A DNA stretch of 64,000 nt from assembly GCA_027485675.1 (NCBI GenBank), contig JAIXQP010000023.1:124001-188000 (forward strand). Reading direction: 5' to 3'. The stretch's first letter is position 1; every line of letters begins with the position of its first letter. This document shows positions 33,971-42,528 of the stretch, piece by piece. A program made the translations under genes and the position numbers. This stretch comes from Terriglobales bacterium. GTDB lineage: Bacteria > Acidobacteriota > Terriglobia > Bryobacterales > Bryobacteraceae. The notes beneath the pieces were generated by a model, which saw only the letters and a program-made list of their open reading frames with translations, was not told the DNA's origin and did no database searches.

Positions 33971-34825
33971 ATGCGCCTCCTCGGCCTGCTCCTTTTCGGC
34001 GGTCTCCTCTGGGCCCAGCCCGTCACCAACGCCGCCGTCCACAGTCCCGGATCCGGACCCGCCAAAGGCCACCTGATGGTCATCGGCGGCGGCGCCCTCG
34101 GCCCCGAACTCCTCAGCCGTTTCGCCGCCCTCGCTGGCGGCCTCAATGCCCCCATCGTCGTCATCCCCACGGCCGGCGAAGGCGTCCCGCCCCTCGCCCG
34201 CCACCCGCTCCTCCGCCACGGCTTCACCAACGTCGTGCAACTTCACACGAAAGACCGCGCCGAAGCCAACTCCGACGCCTTCCTCGCCCCCCTCCGCGCT
34301 GCCAAAGGCGTCTTCATCGATGGCGGCCGCCAGTGGCGCCTCGTCGATAGCTACCTCGGCACCAAGACGCAGAAGGAGCTCGATAACCTCCTCGCCCGCG
34401 GCGGCGTCATCGCCGGCACCAGCGCCGGAGCCACCATCCAAGGCAGCTACCTCGTCCGCGGAGCCCGCGAAGGCAACACCATCATGATGGCCAAAGGCTA
34501 CGAAGAGGGCTTCGGCTTCCTCCGCAACGTCGCCATCGACCAGCACTTGATCGCCCGCAAGCGCGAGAACGATCTCGTCCCCGTCATCTCCTTGAAGCCC
34601 GAACTCCTCGGCATCGGCATCGACGAAGGCACCGCCATCGTCGTCACCGGCAACACGTTTGAAGTCATCGGCCCCAGCAAAGTCGCCATCTACGATAGCA
34701 ACTACGGCGTCGGTCCCGATGGCAAGCAATACTACTGGCTCGCCGCCGGCGACTGCTTCTCCCTCACGGCAAGAGCGAAGCAATCGTGCGCGCTGCCAGC
34801 TCCGTCCCGTCGAGCGGCTCCGTAA
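33971..34825 (+). CDS. exported S51-family peptidase (cyanophycinase-like)
   Basis: The product is 284 residues from the ATG at 33971, with a signal peptide (about 1-16, cleavage near LWAQ). The core reads HLMVIGGGALG, VVIPTAGEG, GVFIDGGRQWRLVD and the nucleophile motif GTSAGA with Ser151. A later GIDEGTAIVV matches S51 members such as cyanophycinase and dipeptidase E. Export suggests degradation of aspartyl or isoaspartyl peptides outside the cytoplasm. The last 20 residues overlap the convergent glycosyltransferase gene and look unlike the family; the natural end may be near residue 265. Confidence 0.85.
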   Translation: MRLLGLLLFGGLLWAQPVTNAAVHSPGSGPAKGHLMVIGGGALGPELLSRFAALAGGLNAPIVVIPTAGEGVPPLARHPLLRHGFTNVVQLHTKDRAEANSDAFLAPLRAAKGVFIDGGRQWRLVDSYLGTKTQKELDNLLARGGVIAGTSAGATIQGSYLVRGAREGNTIMMAKGYEEGFGFLRNVAIDQHLIARKRENDLVPVISLKPELLGIGIDEGTAIVVTGNTFEVIGPSKVAIYDSNYGVGPDGKQYYWLAAGDCFSLTARAKQSCALPAPSRRAAP

Positions 34826-35534
34826 AAAATCCCCGCAGCCGCGCCGCCTGGTCGTCATACCGCCGGGGGAAGGGAAGCGCCGTATGGTTCTTCCGCCCCA
34901 GCATATCGGCCATCACGTTATAACCCGCGCCGCTGTAGACCTGCGCCGCCCGGCCCATGACGTTGCACGCCGGATAGTAATTCAGGTTCACCACCGCCCG
35001 CGGCTCCGGCGCCAAAGCCACCAGCTCCGCCACCTCCGCCGCCGGCCCCGAATGCACCACCAGGTGCAACCCATCCCGGTCTAACTCCTTCGGCACCGGC
35101 GTCGCCACCCGCCCCGGCGCCAACCGGATCGGCCCCGGCAAACGCACCGCGTCCCCCGGCAACAACGCCTCCTGCTCCGCCGCCAGCGGCTCGGCCTGAA
35201 TCACCGCGTCGAACCCCGCCACGGCCACCGGCCGCAGCAACCGCCGCGCCACATGCACCATCGCCCGTGCCCGCGGCCGCTCCCCGCGCAGCCCCTGCGC
35301 AAACGTGTCCATCACCAGTACCGCCGGCCGCGCCTGCTCCACGTAAGCCTCCGCCTCCTCCGGCGCAACGCCCACTATCGGGCACCGCGCCAACCCCGCC
35401 ACGCCCCGCGCCATCGGCGAATTCGAAAGCAGCCGCGCGTCATGCCCCATCTCCCGCAGCGCCAGACAAACCGCCAGCCCCCGGTTCAGATGCCCCAACC
35501 CCGACCCCGGCGCGTAATAAGCAATCCAGCTCAC
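34764..35534 (-). CDS. GT28/MurG-like glycosyltransferase-related protein
   Basis: The product is 256 residues starting with GTG in a GTGA overlap. The N-terminus YYAPGSGLGHLNRGLAVCLAL is the GxGHxxR acceptor-domain signature of MurG/GT28-type glycosyltransferases. A C-terminal phrase, YSGAGYNVMADML, resembles their nucleotide-sugar binding region. The protein is about 100 residues shorter than typical MurG-like enzymes. It is the last gene of the 13-gene minus-strand run and overlaps the convergent S51 peptidase gene by 62 bp. Confidence 0.65.
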   Translation of the reverse strand: MSWIAYYAPGSGLGHLNRGLAVCLALREMGHDARLLSNSPMARGVAGLARCPIVGVAPEEAEAYVEQARPAVLVMDTFAQGLRGERPRARAMVHVARRLLRPVAVAGFDAVIQAEPLAAEQEALLPGDAVRLPGPIRLAPGRVATPVPKELDRDGLHLVVHSGPAAEVAELVALAPEPRAVVNLNYYPACNVMGRAAQVYSGAGYNVMADMLGRKNHTALPFPRRYDDQAARLRGFFTEPLDGTELAARTIASLLP

Positions 35535-36625
35535 GCCCCGGCCAGCCGCAACAAGTCGAGCAGCGCCTCCCGCTCCCGCTCGGCGGAAAATGTCTCCCGC
35601 ACAAATCGCTGTGCCTTGGCCGACAGCCCCGGCCAGTCCGGATGCTCCAGCGCCCGCGCCGTTGCCTCGCCCGCCGCCACCCGGTCTTCGGCGGGGAACA
35701 GAAACCCCGCCTCCCCAATCGGAATCGAAGCGTCGGACAAAATCGGCACCACCCCGCAGGCCATCGCCTCGAGCAGCACGTTCGGCATCCCCTCAAACAG
35801 CGACGGAATCGCCACGAAATCACACGCCCGGTACAGGCCCGGCAACTCCTCCGCCGCCGCGAACGGCAGCCGCAAGCTCCGCGGCGCAATGGCCGCGTCC
35901 TCCAGGATCATCGCCGTCGGCAGGTCCACCGTGCCGACAATCAACAACCGGATCCGCTCCAACACCCCCCGGTCCCGCACCGCCTCGAGCCACCATGGAA
36001 TCCGCTTCTTCGCCTTCAACTCGCCAAACAGGCCGATCACCTTGGCCCCCCCGCTTACCCGCAGCAATCCCCGGATCTCCTCCCGTCGCCGCAGGTCCGC
36101 CGGCAGCGGCTCCCACCGCGCCACGTCCACCGAGTTCGGCGTCCATTCCACCGGCTTGCCCGGATACAGCCGCCGGATCCGGTCCACCTTCTGCGGCGTC
36201 ACTGCGCCAATCGCCGCTGCCCGCGCAAACGCCTCCTGCACCCACGCGCTCTTGGCCGGATGAAACCAGTCCCGGTCCAGGTCGTTCCCCCGCACCAGCA
36301 CCACGCTCGGGCAGCCCAGCCACGCCGCGAACGTCACCGCATAGTATCCCGCCCCCGACGCGCCAAACCCCACGGCGGCATCATACGGCGGACGCAACTG
36401 TGCGAACGCCAGGTTCACCGCCAGCCCGTCCTCCGTATCCGGCGGAATCAGAAAGTCGACGCCATTATCCCGCGGCAGCGTCTCGAACGCCGCCGACCCC
36501 AGCACCACCACATCCACCGTGTGCCCGGCCTGCCGCAACTCCCGCACCTGCCGCTGACAGCTCGTCGCCATGCCGCCCCGCCCCGGCGGATAGTGTTCCG
36601 TGATCCAAAGCAGTTGTTTGCTCAC
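35531..36625 (-). CDS. glycosyltransferase family 4
   Basis: The product is 364 residues, GTG start. GT-B fold features are visible: a Gly-rich N-terminus (YPPGRGGMATSCQRQVREL), a linker region PNSVDVARWEP, and the donor-binding C-terminal part with SLFEGMPNVLLEAMACGVVPILSDA (the Glu-x7-Glu motif). GT4 enzymes retain the anomeric configuration and use nucleotide sugars. It overlaps both neighbours. The acceptor is unknown, but the cluster suggests a lipid or glycan carrier. Confidence 0.88.
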   Translation of the reverse strand: MSKQLLWITEHYPPGRGGMATSCQRQVRELRQAGHTVDVVVLGSAAFETLPRDNGVDFLIPPDTEDGLAVNLAFAQLRPPYDAAVGFGASGAGYYAVTFAAWLGCPSVVLVRGNDLDRDWFHPAKSAWVQEAFARAAAIGAVTPQKVDRIRRLYPGKPVEWTPNSVDVARWEPLPADLRRREEIRGLLRVSGGAKVIGLFGELKAKKRIPWWLEAVRDRGVLERIRLLIVGTVDLPTAMILEDAAIAPRSLRLPFAAAEELPGLYRACDFVAIPSLFEGMPNVLLEAMACGVVPILSDASIPIGEAGFLFPAEDRVAAGEATARALEHPDWPGLSAKAQRFVRETFSAEREREALLDLLRLAGA

Positions 36626-36924
36626 GTTTCAAACTCGTCGTAGCCTTCCGTCGTCTCCTTCTCCACGGACTTCCGATCCCTTCCCGAGAAGTATCCCGCC
36701 CCACCGTACTGTGTGTAGTAGCTGCTCCGCGTCGCCTCGAGTTCCGTCTCCTCGTTCTGTTCATACCCCTGCTGCGTATTCGCGCAACTGGGGCAAGCCG
36801 GCCCGCTCGGACCCATCACCGTATGTTCCATGCACAGAGACCGCCCGCAATGCGCGCATCCGCCCGCTGCCATTCCTTCGCACGGTTGGGGCACTAGCAG
36901 CCCCGTCTGCCATTGACATCTCAT
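36622..36924 (-). CDS. small zinc-binding protein, unknown family
   Basis: The product is 100 residues from the ATG at 36924 (ATGA overlap, GGAGG 4 bases upstream). The first 55 residues contain a Cys/His array (CEGMAAGGCAHCGRSLCMEHT, then CPSC) resembling a treble-clef or B-box-like zinc finger. The C-terminal 45 residues are acidic and rich in Tyr, Ser and Thr (SSYYTQYGGAGYF). No membrane segment. It sits downstream of two paralogous membrane proteins in the same operon. I do not recognise a family. Confidence 0.6.
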   Translation of the reverse strand: MRCQWQTGLLVPQPCEGMAAGGCAHCGRSLCMEHTVMGPSGPACPSCANTQQGYEQNEETELEATRSSYYTQYGGAGYFSGRDRKSVEKETTEGYDEFET

Positions 36925-37790
36925 CTCGCCTCCACCGGCCGCATCGAGCAAAGCCGGTACAACATCCCCACCGCTTCATCGCCACTCGGATTCTGCTTCG
37001 GCTTGGCGTCCTTCTCTTTGTAGACGAACCACCGGTCCAGCACCGCCACATCTAAGCCCTTTTTCTTGGCCACTCGCAATCGTTCCCACGTCGGATCTAC
37101 CCACGGCTGACCAACCCACTCCACCGGTCCCGGCGGCACGATTGTCGCCGTCAGCCGGCAGATCTTTTTGTACTTGGTCTTGGTCTTGTATCCCGTGCCC
37201 TTTCGCTTCAAACGCCGCACCTCGACATGTTGGTCCAGTTGTCGCAACGTGAGCGTGTAACCGTCGCGCAGTTGCAAACGAAGCTGGCACCAAGGGTCGG
37301 CATAAACAAACTGGTGGCGACTGGCAAACCCTCGCGCGGGCAGCTCCTGTCTCTCGCCCCGCTTTGCTTCCGTCGGCCCCGATAGGTCAACGTTCACCCG
37401 CACGGTTACCTTGGCGTCCAGGTCTTGCCGCACTTGCCGGAACAACTGCTGCACCATCGCCAGCGCGTCCTTCGGCAGCGCTTTTTTCGGCGGCCTTCGC
37501 CAAAACACCACCGAAACGATCAAATGCGCGATGCCCCCCACCAGGATCGCCGCCCCCATCGCCCCTTCGCCGTTGTCAATCACCTTCAGCCCGGCGATCA
37601 CGCACCAAACCGCCACCACAATCGCTGCAATCATCCACCTTTTCAGAAGCGCCAACTGGTTGTTCATCCCCGTTGCGTACGTCACTAGCTCTTTCAGCAA
37701 CTGGTCAAAGGCCGCGTGCTCCCACTCCCCGCGAATGGCCTGCATTTCGGCGGCCTGACGGGCCGCGGGCGAAAGATCATGGAGTCTCAT
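36921..37790 (-). CDS. membrane protein of unknown family, paralogue A
   Basis: The product is 289 residues from the ATG at 37790, chosen because MRLHDLSPAAR aligns with MELNQLSPAAR of the upstream paralogue. Two hydrophobic helices (about 52-70 and 78-97) follow a helical N-terminus (GEWEHAAFDQLLKEL). The C-terminal soluble domain contains DPWCQLRLQLRDGYTLTLRQ, KTKYKKICRLTATIVPP and DRWFVYKEK, all matched in the paralogue. This domain is basic and beta-rich. No known family or catalytic residues recognised. Confidence 0.65.
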   Translation of the reverse strand: MRLHDLSPAARQAAEMQAIRGEWEHAAFDQLLKELVTYATGMNNQLALLKRWMIAAIVVAVWCVIAGLKVIDNGEGAMGAAILVGGIAHLIVSVVFWRRPPKKALPKDALAMVQQLFRQVRQDLDAKVTVRVNVDLSGPTEAKRGERQELPARGFASRHQFVYADPWCQLRLQLRDGYTLTLRQLDQHVEVRRLKRKGTGYKTKTKYKKICRLTATIVPPGPVEWVGQPWVDPTWERLRVAKKKGLDVAVLDRWFVYKEKDAKPKQNPSGDEAVGMLYRLCSMRPVEAR

Positions 37791-37844
37791 AAGATCCGGT
37801 CCAGACACTCGAGAATTTGGCGACGCTCCCGAGGATAACCGAAT

Positions 37845-38726
37845 TCAAAGCTCGCTTGCAGGCCGCACCGAACAAGCCCGCAAAATCACCCCGGCTAACT
37901 CCACTCCCGTCGGCGTCTCCTTCGGCTGCTCCAACTTCTTCTTGAACAAGAACCACCGGTCCCAAACCGCCACCGTCCGGCCCTTCTTCGTCCCCGCCCG
38001 CACCCGCTCCCACGCTGGATCCAGCGGCGGAGGAGCCTGAAACTGCACCGGCTCCGGTGGCACCAGGGTCACCGTCACCCGGCACAGTTTCCGGTACTTC
38101 GCCTTTGTCTTCTGCTTCCCCCGCGCGTTCCGCCGCGTCCGCCGCAACTCGGTCACCTCATCCCGCTGCCGCAGACTCACCGCATACCCATCCCGCAACC
38201 GAAACCGCAGATAGCACCAAGGGTCCTGATACACCGCCTGCTCCTGACGCATCCAACCCGCCGCCGGCAGCGCCCGCAAGGGGCCCCGCTTCTCCGGGGT
38301 CAACCCGGCCAGATCAATCCGCGCCTGAATCTTCCCGTTCGGATGCAGGTCCCGGTAGATCGTTCGAAACAACTGAATCATCGCCTTCAGATTGTCCTCC
38401 GGCAGCGTCCACTTTTTCGCCTTCCTCCACATCACGCCAAATGCAATCGCCCCCGGAATGCTCGCCAATCCCACACTCAGCAGCACCCACCCCACCGTCT
38501 CCATCTCCTCGTCCAGCAGGATCACCCCCACAATCGTTCCTATAAACGCCGTGATGATGCACACCACCATCGCGCCCACCCGGAACGCTGCCCGCTTGTC
38601 CACCACCGTGTCAAACGCCAGCACTTGCTGCAGTACCTCGCCAAACGTGGCGTAATCCCATTCCCCGTTGATTGACTTACTTTCGGCCACGGCGCGCGCG
38701 GCGGGAGAGAGTTGGTTCAGTTCCAT
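37845..38726 (-). CDS. membrane protein of unknown family, paralogue B
   Basis: The product is 293 residues. It shares its order of features with the downstream gene: LSPAAR near the start, GEWDYATFGEVLQQVL, two membrane helices (about 50-70 and 76-98), DPWCYLRFRLRDGYAVSLRQ, KAKYRKLCRVTVTLVPP and DRWFLFKKK. The pair probably arose by tandem duplication and may form a heteromer. The start overlaps the 3' end of the upstream glycosyltransferase gene by 10 bp. Function unknown. Confidence 0.65.
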   Translation of the reverse strand: MELNQLSPAARAVAESKSINGEWDYATFGEVLQQVLAFDTVVDKRAAFRVGAMVVCIITAFIGTIVGVILLDEEMETVGWVLLSVGLASIPGAIAFGVMWRKAKKWTLPEDNLKAMIQLFRTIYRDLHPNGKIQARIDLAGLTPEKRGPLRALPAAGWMRQEQAVYQDPWCYLRFRLRDGYAVSLRQRDEVTELRRTRRNARGKQKTKAKYRKLCRVTVTLVPPEPVQFQAPPPLDPAWERVRAGTKKGRTVAVWDRWFLFKKKLEQPKETPTGVELAGVILRACSVRPASEL

Positions 38727-39829
38727 AGCACCCGACGAAACAAATCCTGTAATCGCTGATGCACGTGAGCATAACTGAATTCCCGCTCCGCCCGCAGCCG
38801 CGCCGCCCCGGCGTACCGCGGAGCGTCCTGCAACATGCTATAGAGCGCTTGCGTCCACGCCCGCCGGTCCCCCGGCGTCACCAGCATCCCCTCTTTCCGG
38901 TCCTCCACCAGCTCCCGCACCACCGCCAGGTTCGATACCGCCACCGGCACCCCCGCCGCCATGCTCTCAATGATCTTCACCGGGCAACACCCCTGCACTG
39001 TATTCCGCGGCGTTTCGAGCAGCGGCGCCACCGTAAACTCCAGCCGCCGCAGCGCCGCCGGCAGCGCCGTATGCCCGAGCGGCCCAATAAAATGCACCCC
39101 CTCCGGCGCCCGCTTCGGCGCCCGTTTCTCCGTAATCACCGCCATCCGCACCCCCGGCACATCCGGCGCCAGCCGCCGGAACGCCTCCCACACCACCTCC
39201 ACCCCCTGCCACGGCTGCAACCCTCCCACGTAGCCAAACCACCGCCCCTCCTCTAACTCCGGCGCCGGGCACGGCCCCGGCTCGCTTGCAAAAAAGTAAG
39301 GCGCCGCCGCGTTCGGAATCACGGTCGCCTCCGGCCGCCCCAGCGCCCGCGCCGTCACCGGCGAAACACACAAAATCTCCCGAGAATGTTTCAAACAAAA
39401 CCGTTCGATATCGGCCACCTTCGCCTGCAGCGCCGCGTTGGCCGCAAACCCCGGCCGCGAATAGGCCAACTCCCAACTCGGCAGCGCGTTCACTTCAAAA
39501 ATCGAAGGCGTCCCCGGACAAGCCCGCAGCAGCGGCGCCCCGCCCCACGGATCCCGGTACACCACCAGCTCCGCCCCCTCTCGGGAATGCTGCGTCACGA
39601 ACTGCGCAAACGCCGTCGCCCGCCCCAGCAAGTCCGGGTATCGCGCCGGCAAACGCCGAATCCCAATACCCCCCTCCTCCTGCTCTGCCGGCAGCCCCGG
39701 CGCGCCCAGGCACAGCACCGTCACCCGGTCGCAAACGCCCCGCAGCGCCGTCACCATCGAAGCAATATGGCTCGATGAGCCCTTGCCGCGCGGAAACACG
39801 TCAAAGGCCGCATAGATCGCCCGCGTCAC
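38717..39829 (-). CDS. glycosyltransferase family 4
   Basis: The product is 370 residues, GTG start in a GTGA overlap with the PQQ dehydrogenase gene. GT-B features: N-terminal FPRGKGSSSHIASMVTAL, the hinge VIPNAAAPYFF, GYVGGLQPWQGVEVV, and the donor site VKIIESMAAGVPVAVSNLAVVREL containing the Glu motif. It is one of four glycosyltransferase-type genes in this run. The acceptor is not identifiable from sequence. Confidence 0.87.
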   Translation of the reverse strand: MTRAIYAAFDVFPRGKGSSSHIASMVTALRGVCDRVTVLCLGAPGLPAEQEEGGIGIRRLPARYPDLLGRATAFAQFVTQHSREGAELVVYRDPWGGAPLLRACPGTPSIFEVNALPSWELAYSRPGFAANAALQAKVADIERFCLKHSREILCVSPVTARALGRPEATVIPNAAAPYFFASEPGPCPAPELEEGRWFGYVGGLQPWQGVEVVWEAFRRLAPDVPGVRMAVITEKRAPKRAPEGVHFIGPLGHTALPAALRRLEFTVAPLLETPRNTVQGCCPVKIIESMAAGVPVAVSNLAVVRELVEDRKEGMLVTPGDRRAWTQALYSMLQDAPRYAGAARLRAEREFSYAHVHQRLQDLFRRVLWN

Positions 39830-42117
39830 GGCAATGAAAAAACGAGCAACGCCGAATCATTGGAAATGCCGATGTATTGCTTGCCATCCATCGAAAATGC
39901 CATCGGCGAACTCCGCATCGAAGCACCCGTCTGCTGATGCCACAAAATCTTCCCGTTCCCGGCGTCCAGCGCCATCAGGTTCCCGTCCTTCGACGCCGCA
40001 AACACCAATCCCCCCGCCGTCGCCAGCACCCCCGCCGCATGCGAACCCACTTGAATCGGCGTGCTCCATTTCAAATCGCCCGTCGCCGGATCCAGCGCCC
40101 GGATGAATCCCCGCTCGCCAATCTTCTCGTCCTCCCGCTGCCCGCCGCCCGTGTACGGCTGTCCCGGCTCCGGCCGCTTCTTCTCGGTGAAGTAGGTCGC
40201 GCACGTCTCCCGCACGGTCAGATAGAACAAGCCCGTCTTCTCGCTATACGATGGCGCCGCGAAGTTCGTCCCGCCCAGCGCATCCGGGCAAACATAGTTG
40301 CCCTCCGCCGTCGGCGTCGTATTCGGCAGCACAATCGCCCGGCCCCGCGAGTCCAACCCCTTCGCCCAGGTCTGCTTCGTGAACGCCTGCCCGGCCACGA
40401 ACTCGCCCGTCACCCGGTCAATCGCGTAGTAGAACGCGTTCCGGTTCGCCATCACCAGCAGCTTCCGCTTCTGCCCCTTCACGACCGCGTCCAGCAGCAC
40501 CGGCGTCTCGTTGGCGTCCCAATCGTGCACATCGTGCGGCGTGTATTGGAAGTGCCATTTGATGCGCCCCGTCGCCGGGTCCAGCGCCAGCACGCTATCG
40601 CTGTAGAGGTTATCCCCGGCGCGCGTTTCGCCATCATAGTCCGGCCCCGGATTCCCCGTCGTCCAGAACAGCGTATTCGTCTCCACGTCGAACGTCCCCG
40701 TCATCCATGTCGGCGCCCCGCCGTACTTGGCCGAATCGCCCGCCCACGTCGCCCGGTTTGGATCGCCCGGCGGCGCCACCGTATCCGTCCGCCACATCCG
40801 CTTCCCCGTCGCGGCATCGAATGAATAAACAAACCCCGTCAACGCACACTCGCCCGCGGTAATCCCTACGGCAATCTGCCCGTTCAGTGCCAGCGGCGCA
40901 TGCGTAATCGAGAACCCCTTCCGGTAATCCTCCACCTCGACATCAAAAACCACGTTCCCCGTCTTGGCGTCCAGCGCCACCAGATGCGCATCCAGCGTCG
41001 CCAGGTAAACCCGGTCGCCCAGAACCGCCACGCCCCGGTTCGTCATCACCGTGCAATGGCTATGCACCTCCGGCAGGTTCCGCTTATACTCCCAGATCAC
41101 CCGCCCCGTCCGCGCGTCCAGCGCCGCCGCGTTGCTCCGCGGCCCGGTCACGAACATCACCCCGTCCACCACCACCGGCACCGTCTGAATGTTCGAAGCG
41201 CCAAACTGATACGTCCACGCGTTCCGCAAACTCCCCACATTCGCCGGCGTCACCTGGGCTAACTCCGTGTAGTGCTGCCCGGCGAGATCGCCCCAATAGG
41301 TCAGCCAGTTCTGCGGCTCCCGCCGCGCGTTCTTCAGCCGCTCCCACGTCACGTTGAAGTCCGCCGCCGGCTTCCAAGCCACCGGCTCCACCGTCCCTGA
41401 CTTCAAAAACGCAAGCACATCGTTCGTCTGCGTCTCCGTCAATTTCGCCGCCGGCATCAGGCTCGCATGCGTCTGCGTCACCTCCCGCACGTTGGCCTTA
41501 TCCAGGAAATGCAGCTTCTCCTGCCGGTCCATCAACTGAATCGAAAACGTATCTTCGTTCTTCGCCACGCCCGTCAACGTCCGCCCGTCGCGCAGCGTCA
41601 CGTTCACCGTCCGGAACCCGGGCCGCAGCTTCGCGCTCGGCTCCCGCAGCGACGTCCGCAACTCCTCCTGCCGCCGCTCCTTGGCAATCGTCGTCAGGTC
41701 CGGCCCCAACCGTCCGCCTCGGCCCTGCACCATATGGCAGCTCCCGCATCCCGCCGCCCCGAAAAACAGCGCTCCCCCCGCCTTCGCATCGCCCGTGAAC
41801 GCCGCCTCCGTCTTCGCCCCTTCAAGCGACCGCAGGTACGCCACCACGGCCTTGGCGTCCTCCTCCGGCATCGGAAACGCGGGCATCTGCGTCCCCGCAA
41901 TCCCCTTCACGATGTTCCGTTGAATGGCCTCGTCGCTGCCGCCGGATTTCCAATCGCCCCGCGTCAGGTTCGGCGCCCGGCCCCCCAACGCCCGCGCCCC
42001 GTGGCACGCCGTGCAATTCTTCTCGAAGATCTCGCCGCCCCGCGCTACGGGATTTGCGTGCGGAGACTGCGCCAGCGCCACCCCGGCCACCAACAGAAAT
42101 CGTACGATCATCCGCAC
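39826..42117 (-). CDS. exported PQQ-dependent dehydrogenase with two N-terminal c-type heme domains
   Basis: The product is 763 residues. A signal peptide (about 1-17) precedes a cytochrome c domain with CTACH (35-39) and a Met ligand near 78-83. A second heme domain of the Pirellula/Verrucomicrobium type follows (GCGSCHMVQGRGGRLGPDL, CxxCH at 124-128). From about 260 onward is an eight-bladed PQQ propeller (WEYKRNLPE, PHDVHDWDANETPVLLD, GNGKILWHQQTG). Quinohemoprotein alcohol dehydrogenases carry heme at the C-terminus; here two domains are N-terminal. Both hemes need the Ccm system encoded at 25063-31579. Confidence 0.88.
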   Translation of the reverse strand: MRMIVRFLLVAGVALAQSPHANPVARGGEIFEKNCTACHGARALGGRAPNLTRGDWKSGGSDEAIQRNIVKGIAGTQMPAFPMPEEDAKAVVAYLRSLEGAKTEAAFTGDAKAGGALFFGAAGCGSCHMVQGRGGRLGPDLTTIAKERRQEELRTSLREPSAKLRPGFRTVNVTLRDGRTLTGVAKNEDTFSIQLMDRQEKLHFLDKANVREVTQTHASLMPAAKLTETQTNDVLAFLKSGTVEPVAWKPAADFNVTWERLKNARREPQNWLTYWGDLAGQHYTELAQVTPANVGSLRNAWTYQFGASNIQTVPVVVDGVMFVTGPRSNAAALDARTGRVIWEYKRNLPEVHSHCTVMTNRGVAVLGDRVYLATLDAHLVALDAKTGNVVFDVEVEDYRKGFSITHAPLALNGQIAVGITAGECALTGFVYSFDAATGKRMWRTDTVAPPGDPNRATWAGDSAKYGGAPTWMTGTFDVETNTLFWTTGNPGPDYDGETRAGDNLYSDSVLALDPATGRIKWHFQYTPHDVHDWDANETPVLLDAVVKGQKRKLLVMANRNAFYYAIDRVTGEFVAGQAFTKQTWAKGLDSRGRAIVLPNTTPTAEGNYVCPDALGGTNFAAPSYSEKTGLFYLTVRETCATYFTEKKRPEPGQPYTGGGQREDEKIGERGFIRALDPATGDLKWSTPIQVGSHAAGVLATAGGLVFAASKDGNLMALDAGNGKILWHQQTGASMRSSPMAFSMDGKQYIGISNDSALLVFSLP

Positions 42118-42121
42118 GAGT

Positions 42122-42520
42122 CTATCGAATGGACTTCAAATACTCCAGCACCGCCTCGGCATCCGCCCGGTTGAACTTATACGCCGGCATCGGAGGCGCC
42201 GACGGCTCCCCCTTCGGCGTCAGCCCCGTAGTCAGGTACTTCAGCATGCTCAGGTCGCCCCACTTCACCCACAGCCGGCTCCCCGCCGTCAGGTCCGGCG
42301 TCGTCTTCTTCCAGTTCGGCGGCGCCGCGCCCAGCGGCTGAAAGTCCAGCACCGCGCCCTTCAACCACTTACTCCGGTCGAGTACGCCCTTATCCGTCTT
42401 CGGCGTATGGCAATCCCCGCACATCGCCACGTTCTCGACGAGATACTTGCCCCGCTCCACCAACTTCGGATCCGCCGCCGCCAAAGGCAGCGCCAAAAGC
42501 ACCAAGAGAAAGTACCGCAT
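42122..42520 (-). CDS. small exported cytochrome c
   Basis: The product is 132 residues with a signal peptide (about 1-16). It has one heme site, CGDCH (34-38), and a likely Met ligand in SAPPMPAYKF. The size and AMCGDCHTP context match diheme-free class I c-type cytochromes used as electron acceptors. It ends 4 bp upstream of the diheme PQQ dehydrogenase gene and probably takes its electrons. It lies 8 bp after the ABC permease gene. Confidence 0.88.
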   Translation of the reverse strand: MRYFLLVLLALPLAAADPKLVERGKYLVENVAMCGDCHTPKTDKGVLDRSKWLKGAVLDFQPLGAAPPNWKKTTPDLTAGSRLWVKWGDLSMLKYLTTGLTPKGEPSAPPMPAYKFNRADAEAVLEYLKSIR

Positions 42521-42528
42521 ACCTCAGC

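Noticed and set aside
33953-34858. Upstream extension of the aminotransferase frame over the S51 peptidase gene
   Set aside because: That part is the antisense shadow of the peptidase, Ala/Glu/Gly-rich without similarity to aminotransferases; the ATG at 33952 begins the family-like sequence.
15441-38850. Repeated string GCTCTATAGCAT (near 15453, 28397 and, inverted, 38830)
   Set aside because: It encodes Leu-Tyr-Ser within different genes; three copies without common position suggest codon preference rather than a regulatory repeat.
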